A stretch of 64,000 bases of DNA, taken from contig JAWKKG010000006.1 in NCBI GenBank assembly GCA_041393395.1, positions 310,001 through 374,000 of the forward strand, given 5' to 3'. Below the pieces are notes generated by a model. The model ran no database searches, had not been told where the DNA came from, and was given only the letters and a program-made list of their open reading frames with translations. The first letter of the stretch is position 1, and every line of letters starts with the position of its first letter. The stretch is from JAGQIB01 sp041393395. GTDB lineage: Bacteria > ARS69. The position numbers were made by a program, and so were the translations under genes. Of the stretch, positions 23,622 to 31,605 are shown in pieces.

Positions 23622-24479
23622 ATGATCCGCCCGTCCGTCGCCCGATCGCTCGCTCGTCCGGCGTCCGCTCGCCCGCGCTGCGCTCGCCGGGCCGTCCCGC
23701 GACCGGCCCTCGCCGGCCTGATGCTCGCCGTCGTCCTGCTGGGCCGCGCCGCGGTCGCGCCCGCGGCGCCGTTCACGAACGGCGACTTCGAGAACGACGC
23801 GGACGACGCGTGGCGTCGCGACGGCGCCGACGTTCCGCGCCACGTGGTGGGTGACCGCGCGCACTACGCGCAGACCGGCATCGGCCGGATCGCCCGGGTC
23901 GGCGACCGCGACGGCCGCGACGCGAACGGCGAGAACCCGAGCCGCTTCTACCAGCGCTTCGACGCCTCGGGCGACGGCAACGCGATCGTGGTGACGTTCA
24001 AGTTCCGTTCGTCGCTCGCGCGCACGGAGACCGCCTGGGTGCGGCTGGCCGCCTGGCCGGAGGACGCCGCGGCCGACGAGTCGACGCCGGAGCACGTCGC
24101 GGCCTGGCGGCTCCCGCCCACGAACGGCGAGTGGCGCGGCCCGGCCACGATCGCGCTGCCCGGCTGCGCCGGCGACGTCACGCTCGAGTTCGGGATCGAG
24201 CGGGCGGGCGCGGAGGCGATCGCGGGCACGCTCGACGTGGACGACGTGACCGCGAGCTGCTCGACCCTGGCCGAGACCCCGCCGCCGGACGACCTGGACC
24301 TGCCGCCCCTGCCGCGAGGTGGCGCGGACCAGCCGCTCCCGCTCGTGCTGCCGCACGGTCCCACGGGCCCCGGCATCGCCGCCCTCGTGGTGGCCGCCGT
24401 GTTCGTGACCGCGTTCCTGGGCTTCGTGATCAAGAAGTCCCGTGAACCCGCCCCGCCGGACGTCGTGCGGCACGCGTGA
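23622..24479 (+). CDS. Exported protein with C-terminal membrane anchor
   Basis: A 285-residue protein of unknown family. An Arg-rich N-terminus is followed by a signal-like hydrophobic segment (residues ~30-48, ALAGLMLAVVLLGRAAVAPA). The mature part starts PFTNGDFENDADDAW, a pattern typical of carbohydrate-binding-module-like beta-sandwich domains in which NGDFE opens the first strand. It has RFYQRFDASGDGNAIVVTFKF and ends TLDVDDVTASC. After a Pro-rich linker a C-terminal helix (GIAALVVAAVFVTAFLGFVI) followed by KKSR gives a stop-transfer anchor. It therefore probably faces the periplasm. It lies 67 bp upstream of malQ; a link to glucan metabolism is possible but not shown. Confidence 0.75.
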   Translation: MIRPSVARSLARPASARPRCARRAVPRPALAGLMLAVVLLGRAAVAPAAPFTNGDFENDADDAWRRDGADVPRHVVGDRAHYAQTGIGRIARVGDRDGRDANGENPSRFYQRFDASGDGNAIVVTFKFRSSLARTETAWVRLAAWPEDAAADESTPEHVAAWRLPPTNGEWRGPATIALPGCAGDVTLEFGIERAGAEAIAGTLDVDDVTASCSTLAETPPPDDLDLPPLPRGGADQPLPLVLPHGPTGPGIAALVVAAVFVTAFLGFVIKKSREPAPPDVVRHA

Positions 24480-24546
24480 TAGACTCGCTCGGTTCCGGGC
24501 GGACGCCGCGCCGGACCGACCGTTCCCCCACGTTCGAGGCGTTCCC

Positions 24547-26220
24547 GTGCGCGCTGCCGGCATCCTGCTCCACGTGACCTCGCTGCCGGGTTCGCCGGGT
24601 CTCGGCGACCTCGGACCCGCCGCGATCCGGTTCCTCGACACGCTGAAGACCGCGGGCCAGACCGTGTGGCAGGTGCTGCCGCTGAATCCCACCGCGTTCG
24701 GCGATTCGCCGTACCAGTCGCCGTCCACGTTCGCGGGCAACCCGCTCCTCGTGTCGCCGGAGCTGCTCCAGGCCGACGGGTTGCTCGAGTCCGTGCCGGG
24801 CGCGCCCGAGGGCGATCCCGCGCGGGTCGATTTCGGCGCCGTCATCCCGTGGAAGCGCGCGCTGCTGCGCGACGCGCACACCGCGTTTCGCGAGGGCAAG
24901 GGGCCGGCGAGCCTACCCTGGGATCTCGACGTCTTCCGCGACCGCGAACGTCGCTGGCTCGACGACTACGCGCTCTTCGCCGCGCTCCACGACGAGCAGA
25001 ACCGCGCGTGGTTCGAGTGGCCCGAGGAGCTGAAGCTGCGCGAGCCCGGGGCGATCGCCGAGGCGAAACGTCGCCTGAAGACGGAGATCGAGATCCACGA
25101 GTTCGCGCAGTTCCTGTTCGCGCGGCAGTGGGACGGGGTGCGCGCGGCGGCCGCGGAGCGCGGCGTCAAGATCCTCGGCGACGTTCCGCTGTTCGTCGCG
25201 CACGACAGCGCCGACGTGTGGGCGCACCGCGATCTCTTCCTGCTCGACGAGACCGGCCGCCCCACGAAGGTCGCCGGCGCGCCGCCGGACGCGTTCACGG
25301 ACGACGGCCAGCTCTGGGGCAACCCGCTCTACCGCTGGGATCTGATGGAGCAGAACGACTTCGCGTGGTGGGTCGCGCGCATCCGCCGCACGCTCGAGCT
25401 GTACGACGTGGTGCGGCTCGATCACTTCCGCGGCTTCCTGGCGAACTGGGCGGTGCCGGCCGGTGACGAGAGCGCGAAGAACGGCGCGTGGGAACCGGTC
25501 CCGGGCGTGTCGCTGCTCGCCACGCTCGAACGCGAGATCGGCGAGCTGCGACTCGTGGCCGAGGACCTCGGCGACATCTCGCCGGACGTCTACGCGCTCC
25601 GCGACGCGCACGGCATCCCCGGCATGTACGTGCTGCAGTTCGGATTCGGCGGCGATCCGCGCACGAACCTGTTCGCGCCGCACGCGATTCCGAGGAACGC
25701 CGTCGCCTATCCCGGCACGCACGATACGGAGACGATCCGCGGCTGGTTCGACGACGGCCTGTGGAATGCCACCGAACGACCTCGCGAGGAAGCCGAGGCG
25801 GAGCACTCGCGCGTGTGCATGGTCACCGGCTCCGACGGACACGACATGCCGTGGGCGATGTGCCGCGTGACCATGAACACGGCGGCCGAACTCGCGATCC
25901 TGCCGGTGCAGGACCTGCTCGGCCTCGGCAACGAGGCGCGGATGAACGCTCCGGGACGACTCGGCGGCAACTGGACCTGGCGTCTCACGGACGGGCAGTG
26001 GAACGAGGGCATCGTGTCGAAGCTCGGCGAGCTCACGTCGGCCACGGGGCGCTGGCCGGAGGAGGCGGAGTCCGGGAAGGCCGCCGAGGAGACGACGACC
26101 GCCGCATCACCGCCCGCCGACGGCGAGCCCGCGGGCCAAGCGCCCCACCCGCCCGCGACGGACGGCGCCCCCGTCGGCGATGGGCCGGCCCCGGTCGACC
26201 CCCAGGAGACGCACTCGTGA
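24547..26220 (+). CDS. malQ: 4-alpha-glucanotransferase (amylomaltase) with disordered C-terminal tail
   Basis: A 557-residue GH77 enzyme that disproportionates maltodextrins. The start GTG 24547 gives the typical N-terminus RAAGILLHVTSLPGSPGLGDLGP. Conserved features include WQVLPLNPTAFGDSPYQSPS, KILGDVPLFVAHDSADVW, nucleophile Asp near residue 293 in VRLDHFRGF, acid/base Glu near 339 in VAEDLGD, and the third Asp in GTHDTETIRGW. The catalytic part ends about residue 500, as in ordinary ~500-residue MalQ. It is followed by about 55 residues of Glu/Ala/Pro/Asp-rich sequence with no fold evident. The stop overlaps the next gene (GTGA). No other glycogen or maltose genes are in view. Confidence 0.95.
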   Translation: MRAAGILLHVTSLPGSPGLGDLGPAAIRFLDTLKTAGQTVWQVLPLNPTAFGDSPYQSPSTFAGNPLLVSPELLQADGLLESVPGAPEGDPARVDFGAVIPWKRALLRDAHTAFREGKGPASLPWDLDVFRDRERRWLDDYALFAALHDEQNRAWFEWPEELKLREPGAIAEAKRRLKTEIEIHEFAQFLFARQWDGVRAAAAERGVKILGDVPLFVAHDSADVWAHRDLFLLDETGRPTKVAGAPPDAFTDDGQLWGNPLYRWDLMEQNDFAWWVARIRRTLELYDVVRLDHFRGFLANWAVPAGDESAKNGAWEPVPGVSLLATLEREIGELRLVAEDLGDISPDVYALRDAHGIPGMYVLQFGFGGDPRTNLFAPHAIPRNAVAYPGTHDTETIRGWFDDGLWNATERPREEAEAEHSRVCMVTGSDGHDMPWAMCRVTMNTAAELAILPVQDLLGLGNEARMNAPGRLGGNWTWRLTDGQWNEGIVSKLGELTSATGRWPEEAESGKAAEETTTAASPPADGEPAGQAPHPPATDGAPVGDGPAPVDPQETHS

Positions 26221-26978
26221 GTCGACTCGGTCCCCCGCCGCTCCTGGAGAGCCGCGAACAGGAGTCGCGCATCTTCGAGACCCGCGTGCGCGAGCTCGCC
26301 GCGAATCGCAACGGCGACGCGCTGGAGATTCTCGAGGCCGGCTGCGGTCGCTGCTGGCCGATCGACCTCTCGGGCGTCACGTTCCGGCTCACCGGCATCG
26401 ACGAGGACAGGGCCTCGCTCGACATCCGCAAGAACGAGGTCGGCGATCTCGACGAGCCGATTCTCGGCGACCTGCGCACGGCCGAGCTGCCGTCGAACCG
26501 CTACGATGTCGTGTTCAACTCGTTCGTGCTCGAGCACATCGACGGCGCGGAGCACGTGCTCGAGAACTTCGTGCGCTGGGCGAAGCCCGGCGGACTCCTG
26601 CTGCTGCGTTTCCCCGATCGCGATTCCGTGTTCGGGTTCCTCACGCGCATCACGCCGTTCTGGTTCCACGTGTTCTACAAGCGCTGGATCGTGGGGCAGA
26701 AGACGGCGGGGCAACCCGGATTCGGTCCGTTCCCCACGCACTACGATCGCGTGGTGTCCCGGCGCGGCATGCGCGCGTTCTGCGACAAGCACGGACTGAT
26801 CGTGCGCGAGGAGTGGGTGTTCCCGCTGGAAACGCAGGGCTTCGGCTGGAAGGCCCCGTTCATCCGCGCGCTCGTGGGCACCGTGGGAGTTCTCTCGTTC
26901 GGCCGGCTCTCTCCCGGGCACAACTGGCTGACCTACGTGTTGGAGAAACCGCACCCCGGACCCGGAACGACGAAGTGA
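26217..26978 (+). CDS. Class I SAM-dependent methyltransferase
   Basis: A 253-residue methyltransferase (type 11 Rossmann domain). Motif I is ILEAGCGRCWPIDL (residues ~38-51) and motif II is GIDEDRASLDI. YDVVFNSFVLEHIDGAEHVLENFVRWAKPGGLLLLRFPD is the highly conserved post-motif and motif III stretch. A C-terminal region with hydrophobic, aromatic sequence (LTRITPFWFHVFYKRWIV) suggests membrane association or a lipid-like substrate. AGGAG lies 8 bases upstream of GTG 26217, which overlaps the malQ stop. Its own stop overlaps the first HupE gene (GTGA), so it heads, by coupling, a run leading into the HupE cluster. Confidence 0.9.
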   Translation: MSRLGPPPLLESREQESRIFETRVRELAANRNGDALEILEAGCGRCWPIDLSGVTFRLTGIDEDRASLDIRKNEVGDLDEPILGDLRTAELPSNRYDVVFNSFVLEHIDGAEHVLENFVRWAKPGGLLLLRFPDRDSVFGFLTRITPFWFHVFYKRWIVGQKTAGQPGFGPFPTHYDRVVSRRGMRAFCDKHGLIVREEWVFPLETQGFGWKAPFIRALVGTVGVLSFGRLSPGHNWLTYVLEKPHPGPGTTK

Positions 26979-27565
26979 ACTCCCGCACGGCTCGTTCGCT
27001 CTACTTCCTCACCCTGCTCGCCTTGCTCCTTCCTGCGGTGGCGGAAGCCCACACGGGGGCGGGTGTCGTGGGCGGCTTCAAGTCCGGGTTCCTCCACCCG
27101 CTCGGCGGGCTGGACCACGTGGTGGCGATGGTCGCCGTCGGCCTGTGGGGCGCCCAGCTCGGCGCGCCCGCGATCTGGCTCCTCCCCGTGGCGTTCCCGC
27201 TCGTGATGGCGGTGGGCGGAGCGCTCGGCGTGCGCGGTATCCCCGTACCGGCCGTCGAGACGGGCATCGCGATCTCCGGCATCGTGCTCGGCCTGATGGT
27301 GACGTTCGCGGTGCGGGCGCCGCTCGCGGTGGCGGCGGTGATCGTATCCGTCTTCGCGGTCTTCCACGGCTACGCGCACGGCGCCGAGCTTCCGACCGCC
27401 GCGGCACCGCTCGCGTACAGCGCGGGATTCGTCGTCGCCACGGGACTGCTCCACGCGTGCGGCATCGCGATCGGCGCGCTCATCCAGTGGAAGGCGGGAG
27501 ATCGAATCGTCCGCACGTGCGGAGTGGCGATCGCCCTGACCGGGCTTTGGTTCCTGCTCGGCTGA
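26975..27565 (+). CDS. HupE/UreJ family membrane protein (first copy)
   Basis: A 196-residue protein with a cleavable signal peptide (hydrophobic ~9-22, ending AEA-HT). It carries the HupE signature SGFLHPLGGLDHVVAMVAVGLWGAQLG, where the HP..DH residues form the presumed metal (Ni/Co) site. About six membrane helices follow, with a second His-rich motif (FAVFHGYAHGAELP) and GLLHACGIAIG. HupE/UreJ proteins are thought to be secondary nickel/cobalt permeases and usually accompany hydrogenase or urease genes; none are in this window. The GTG start overlaps the upstream methyltransferase stop. It begins a HupE-HupE-PPIase-HupE set. Confidence 0.92.
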   Translation: MNSRTARSLYFLTLLALLLPAVAEAHTGAGVVGGFKSGFLHPLGGLDHVVAMVAVGLWGAQLGAPAIWLLPVAFPLVMAVGGALGVRGIPVPAVETGIAISGIVLGLMVTFAVRAPLAVAAVIVSVFAVFHGYAHGAELPTAAAPLAYSAGFVVATGLLHACGIAIGALIQWKAGDRIVRTCGVAIALTGLWFLLG

Positions 27566-28143
27566 GGCGACTCGCGGGAGCCGCCGTCCTCGCGACCGCG
27601 ACGTTCCCGACCCGCGCGTTCGCGCACACCCCGAGTGAGCGCCTCGGCGACTTCTGGGGCGGTTTCCTGCATCCCCTCGTCTCGCTGGAGCACGCGCTTC
27701 CGCTGCTCGCGCTCGCGGTGCTGGTGGCGCAGCAGGGACGCGACCGCGCGCGCACGGGCGTGCTGCTCTGGCCGTTCGCGTTCGCGATCGGGGCGGCACT
27801 CGGCTTCACCAGGGAACTCCCCGCATTCCTCCCGACCGCGAACCGCATCGGCTTCGTGGTGCTCGGCGGACTCGCGGCCGCGAGCTGGCGGTTGCCGCGA
27901 GCGCTCGGGTCGGGGATCCTGATCGCCGCGGCCATCGGTCACGGCTTCGAGAACGCGGCCGGTGCGATCGTCCGGCGCCCCATGCTGTTCGGCGCGGGTT
28001 CCGTGACCGGCACGACGTTCGTGCTGCTGTTGCTGCTCGGCGCGGTGGTGTCGCTGCGCGCGGGGTGGCCGCGCCTCGTGCCGCGCGTGGTGGCGAGCTG
28101 GATCGCCGCGATCGGCGTGATGATGCTCGCGCTCGGGAGATAG
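27547..28143 (+). CDS. HupE/UreJ-like membrane protein (second, divergent copy)
   Basis: A protein of about 198 residues with a signal peptide (...GAAVLATATFPTRAFA-HT). It contains a HupE-like signature WGGFLHPLVSLEHALPLLALAVLVAQQG in which the Asp of HP..DH is Glu, plus ~5 further hydrophobic helices and GHGFENAAG. Either start overlaps the first HupE gene: TTG 27547 overlaps it by 19 bp, while CTG 27562 gives a CTGA overlap like those elsewhere in the window and a similar signal peptide. The Glu substitution could change metal preference or binding. Probably a second subunit or a paralogous permease; direct evidence is lacking. Confidence 0.8.
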   Translation: MVPARLRRLAGAAVLATATFPTRAFAHTPSERLGDFWGGFLHPLVSLEHALPLLALAVLVAQQGRDRARTGVLLWPFAFAIGAALGFTRELPAFLPTANRIGFVVLGGLAAASWRLPRALGSGILIAAAIGHGFENAAGAIVRRPMLFGAGSVTGTTFVLLLLLGAVVSLRAGWPRLVPRVVASWIAAIGVMMLALGR

Positions 28144-28146
28144 CCG

Positions 28147-28872
28147 ATGAACTGGACCCGCGAACCGCTCGTTCACTTCCTCGTCGCGGCGGCCGCGATC
28201 GTGGCGGTCGACGCGTGGCTCGGCGCTCCGGCCGAACGCACGATCCGCGTGCCGGCCGCGCGGGCCGCGGACGCGGACTCCTACGTCCGCGACGAGATCC
28301 TGTGGCGCGAGGCCGTCGCGCGCGGGCTGGACGAGAGCCCCGCGGCCCGCGCGCTCGCGATCTCGCGCGTGGAGTCGATCCTCGTGGAACCGCCGCCCGA
28401 GCCGACGGAGGCGGAGCTCCGCGCCGCGTACGAGACGGACGGCGCGCGCTGGTCGCGTCCGGGCCGCGTGGATCTGGATCAGGTGACGTTCTCCCAGGGC
28501 GCGAACATCCCGCCCGGCACGCGGGAGCAGCTCGAGACCGGAGCGCCGTTCTGGACGCTCGGGGAAGCGAGCGGACCGGGCGCCTCACTGCGCGGTGTCG
28601 AGGACCCGGAGCTCCGCGCGACGTTCGGGGATGCATTCGCGGACTCCGTGGCGGTGATCGCGCCGGGGTCGTGGCACGGACCGTGGGAAACGTCGGCGGG
28701 ACGCACGTTCGTGCGGGTGGTGGGGCGGAGCTCTCCCGAGCCGCTGACGTTCGGGCAGGCACGCGGCCGCATTCGCGAGGCGCTGCTCGCCGAGGCCACG
28801 GAGCGCGCAATTGCCGCCCGCGTCCGGGAACTGCGCGAGGAGTACCGCATCGAGATCGAGAAGGCCCGTTGA
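28147..28872 (+). CDS. Parvulin-type (PpiC) peptidyl-prolyl isomerase, HupE-associated
   Basis: A 241-residue periplasm-facing protein with an N-terminal signal anchor (REPLVHFLVAAAAIVAVDAWLG, residues 5-26). A SurA/PpiC-like helical region (YVRDEILWREAVARGLDESPAARALAISRVESI) is followed by the parvulin core with VDLDQVTFSQG, FGDAFADSVAVIAPGSWHGPWETSAGRTFVRV and the closing GRIREALLAEATERAIAARVREL helix. The N-terminal REPLVHFL pattern is what I recall from isomerases encoded next to HupE/UreJ genes. It may fold or mature the HupE proteins. It lies between the second and third HupE genes and its stop overlaps the third (TTGA). Confidence 0.88.
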   Translation: MNWTREPLVHFLVAAAAIVAVDAWLGAPAERTIRVPAARAADADSYVRDEILWREAVARGLDESPAARALAISRVESILVEPPPEPTEAELRAAYETDGARWSRPGRVDLDQVTFSQGANIPPGTREQLETGAPFWTLGEASGPGASLRGVEDPELRATFGDAFADSVAVIAPGSWHGPWETSAGRTFVRVVGRSSPEPLTFGQARGRIREALLAEATERAIAARVRELREEYRIEIEKAR

Positions 28873-29894
28873 GGCCACGACTCGTCGCCGGCGCGGTTCT
28901 CGGGACCCTCCTCGCGGCCTTCTCGCTGATGCCCGCCGGCCCCGCGACCGCGCACGATCTCGGTCTCGCCCGCGTGACGCTCTCCGAGATCACCGAGGGT
29001 CGCTACTCCCTCGACGTCCGCCTCACGGCCGGTTCACTCACGTTCGCGACTCCTCCCGGCCTGCCGGAACGCGCCGCCGTCCTCGAAGCCGCACTCGTGT
29101 CCGCCACGGGCGGCGCCCGCTTCGAGCTCGTGGCGCCCGGCGGCCTCACCGCGGCGGACACGCTCGTGGCACCGTGGGGCCGCGAGGGAGTCGTGGCGAC
29201 CGCGCACTGGCTCGACGGCACCACCGGCACCGCGTACTTCGCGCCGGAGCCCGGCGGCACGCCGGTGCCGCTCGCGCAGCTCCGCGCGACGTCCGGTACG
29301 TTCGGTCGCGCGGCGCGACGGTACTTCGACCTCGGCGTGATCCACATCTTCCTCGGCGTGGATCATCTCCTGTTCGTGCTCGGCCTGCTCCTGCTCGTGC
29401 GCGGCACCGGCGCGCTGATCAAGACCGTGACCGCGTTCACGCTCGCGCACAGCCTCACGCTCGCCCTCGCGGTATTCGACGTCGTGCACGTCTCGTCCCG
29501 CGCCGTCGACGCCGTCGTCGCGCTCAGCATCGTGTTCGTGGCGACGGAGATCGTGCACGCGGAGCGCGGACGCGCCGGTCTCTCCGCCCGCTGGCCCTGG
29601 GTCATCTCCTTCGCGTTCGGCCTGCTGCACGGTCTCGGTTTCGCCGGCGCGCTCGGCGCGCTCGGTTTGCCGCGTCCCGAGATTCCCGTGGCGCTGCTGT
29701 TCTTCAATCTCGGCGTGGAGGCCGGACAGCTCGTGTTCGTGTTCGCCGTGGTCGCCGCCCGCGCCGCCATTCGCGCCCTGCGGTTCGAGCCCCGGCCGTG
29801 GGCCCGCCTCGCCCCCGGCTACGCGCTCGGCGTCGTCGCCGGCGTGTGGCTGATCCAGCGCCTCGACATCATCTGGCGAACCATCGCCCGCTAG
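28869..29894 (+). CDS. HupE/UreJ family protein (third copy, with extracytoplasmic domain)
   Basis: A 341-residue protein starting at TTG 28869, which overlaps the PPIase stop. A signal peptide ends ATAHD; this His-Asp at the mature N-terminus is typical of the HupE_UreJ_2 group. Residues ~30-140 form a soluble periplasmic beta-rich domain (LARVTLSEITEGRYSLDVRL). Then comes the membrane part with the signature IHIFLGVDHLLFVLGLLLLV (His and Asp-His retained), FTLAHSLTLALAVF, WVISFAFGLLHGLGFAGAL and FFNLGVEAGQLVF. The three His-containing helices could form a transport path for a divalent metal. The gene ends the HupE cluster; the MATE gene follows 38 bp later. Confidence 0.92.
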   Translation: MRPRLVAGAVLGTLLAAFSLMPAGPATAHDLGLARVTLSEITEGRYSLDVRLTAGSLTFATPPGLPERAAVLEAALVSATGGARFELVAPGGLTAADTLVAPWGREGVVATAHWLDGTTGTAYFAPEPGGTPVPLAQLRATSGTFGRAARRYFDLGVIHIFLGVDHLLFVLGLLLLVRGTGALIKTVTAFTLAHSLTLALAVFDVVHVSSRAVDAVVALSIVFVATEIVHAERGRAGLSARWPWVISFAFGLLHGLGFAGALGALGLPRPEIPVALLFFNLGVEAGQLVFVFAVVAARAAIRALRFEPRPWARLAPGYALGVVAGVWLIQRLDIIWRTIAR

Positions 29895-29932
29895 GGCTAT
29901 TCTCTCGGGCCCGTTCTCGCGGAGCCTCGCCC

Positions 29933-31351
29933 ATGCTCACGATCCGTCCCCCGGCGCGCGTGTCCGCGATCCTCGCGCGGCACGGCCGGGACGAGAGCCA
30001 GATGGATCGCGCGCTGCACGGCGCCACGGTGCGCAGCGTGCTGGAGATGGGCCTCCCGTCGATCGCGAGCTTCCTGCTGCTCACGGTGTACGACCTCGTG
30101 GACATCTTCTGGCTCGCGAAGCTCGGCGAGGCGCCGGTCGCCGCGGTCACGGTCTTCACCGCGTTCCAGTGGGTCGTGTCCTTCCTGAATCAGGTGATCG
30201 GCTCCGGCAGCGTCACGATCATCAGCCGACGTTTCGGCGCGGGTCAGCTCGAGCGCACCGAATCCGCGATCAAGACGACGTTCGTGGGCAAGTTCCTGGC
30301 GGGCGCGATCTCCGGCGCGGTCGGGCTGCTCGCCTGCCGCTGGGCACTCGGGTTCCTCGGCGCGACGCCGCCCGTCGTGGAGCTCGGCGTGGACTACGGC
30401 CGGATCCAGCTCGCGGTGCTCCCGATCTCGCTCGCGAGCTTCTCGGTCTACACGGCGTTCCGCGGCATCGGTCGACCGCGATACGGGATGTGGGTCTCGG
30501 TGGCGGGCGCCGCGGTGAACCTGGTGGCCGATCCGCTGCTGATCTTCGGCGTGGGGCCGTTCCCGGAGCTCGGAATCGTGGGCGCGTCGATCGCGTCGGC
30601 GCTCGGCTTCCTCACGGTCACCGCGTGGGGTTGCTTCGCCCTCTCGCTGCCCGGTTCGCCGGTGCGGGTGCGCTGGTTCAGCGGCCCCCCGGCGTCGCTG
30701 GAGGATCTCCGCCGCATCGGCAAGATCGGGTTCCCCTCCGCGCTCGAGAGCCTGAGCTTCGCGCTGTTCAGCTCCGTGCTCGTGAAGCTCGTGGCGATCT
30801 ACGGGACCACCACCGTGGCGCTGTTCGGCATGAGCCGGAAGGTGCTGCAGTTCGGTCACATGCTCATCGCCGGGCTCGGACTCGGATCGGGGGCGCTCGT
30901 CGGACAGCATCTCGGCGCCGGCCGGCTCGAACGCGCGTGGGCCACGATGGTCGTGACGGTGCAGCTCTCCACGCTCACGCTGCTCACGTTCGCCTCGATC
31001 GTCGCGCTGTTCGCGGACCCGATCGTCGCGATGTTCTTTCCGGACGTCACGCATCGGCCCGAGGGGATGCGCTACCTCCGGCTGCTCGCGCTCGGTCTCC
31101 CGTTCGTGGGCATGTGGGCGGGGGCCGAGCAGTCGTTCGCGGGGGCGGGACGCACGGTGCCGCCCCTGATCGCGCAGGCGGCGAACCACTGGCTCATCAC
31201 CGTCCCCCTCATGTACGCGCTCGGCGAGATCGCCGGCTTCGGACCGAGCGGCATGATGCTCGGGCTCGCGATCGGGCAGCTGATCGGCGCCGTCATCGCG
31301 TTCGGCATGGTCCGTCGCGGGACGTGGCTCGTGCACGAGGTCGCGGGTTGA
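29933..31351 (+). CDS. MATE family efflux transporter
   Basis: A 472-residue multidrug/toxin extrusion protein with about 12 membrane helices in two homologous halves. MATE-type motifs include MGLPSIASFLLLTVYDLVDIFWLAKLGEAPVAAV at the first helices, NQVIGSGSVTIISRRFGAG, FRGIGRPRYGMWVSVAGAAVNLVADPLLIFG in the first half, and SRKVLQFGHMLIAGLGLGSGALVGQHLGAG in the second. It would export cationic compounds by H+ or Na+ antiport; the substrate is not predictable. There is no strong SD before ATG 29933 (CGGAG about 12 bases away). An 8-bp hairpin follows the stop. Confidence 0.93.
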   Translation: MLTIRPPARVSAILARHGRDESQMDRALHGATVRSVLEMGLPSIASFLLLTVYDLVDIFWLAKLGEAPVAAVTVFTAFQWVVSFLNQVIGSGSVTIISRRFGAGQLERTESAIKTTFVGKFLAGAISGAVGLLACRWALGFLGATPPVVELGVDYGRIQLAVLPISLASFSVYTAFRGIGRPRYGMWVSVAGAAVNLVADPLLIFGVGPFPELGIVGASIASALGFLTVTAWGCFALSLPGSPVRVRWFSGPPASLEDLRRIGKIGFPSALESLSFALFSSVLVKLVAIYGTTTVALFGMSRKVLQFGHMLIAGLGLGSGALVGQHLGAGRLERAWATMVVTVQLSTLTLLTFASIVALFADPIVAMFFPDVTHRPEGMRYLRLLALGLPFVGMWAGAEQSFAGAGRTVPPLIAQAANHWLITVPLMYALGEIAGFGPSGMMLGLAIGQLIGAVIAFGMVRRGTWLVHEVAG

Positions 31352-31363
31352 GAGCCGCCCACG

Positions 31364-31385
31364 CGGGATCGGCCCTGCGATCCCG
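31364..31385 (+). terminator. Hairpin downstream of the MATE gene
   Basis: CGGGATCG (31364-31371) and CGATCCCG (31378-31385) form a perfect 8-bp stem with a 6-nt loop, starting 12 bp after the MATE stop. No U-tract follows. A second dyad (CCGGTCG/CGACCGG, 31435-31455) lies a little further on. Likely a termination or mRNA-end structure. Confidence 0.4.
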
Positions 31386-31605
31386 GGTGGTGCCGCGCGA
31401 AGATCTCCCTTCGGAAGCGAGAAACGGGTCTCATCCGGTCGCTTGAGACGACCGGGCGGTCGGATCTGGCTAACGTCGCGTTCCGTGGACACGCCGCGAG
31501 TTCCCCGCGGCCTCCGCGTTCGAACGCTGGATGCTTCGGGAGAGCCGCACGGCTTTCCGAGGCGGGCAGCTCATCGCGACCCTGAACCCGAGGAAGCTCC
31601 CGGCC

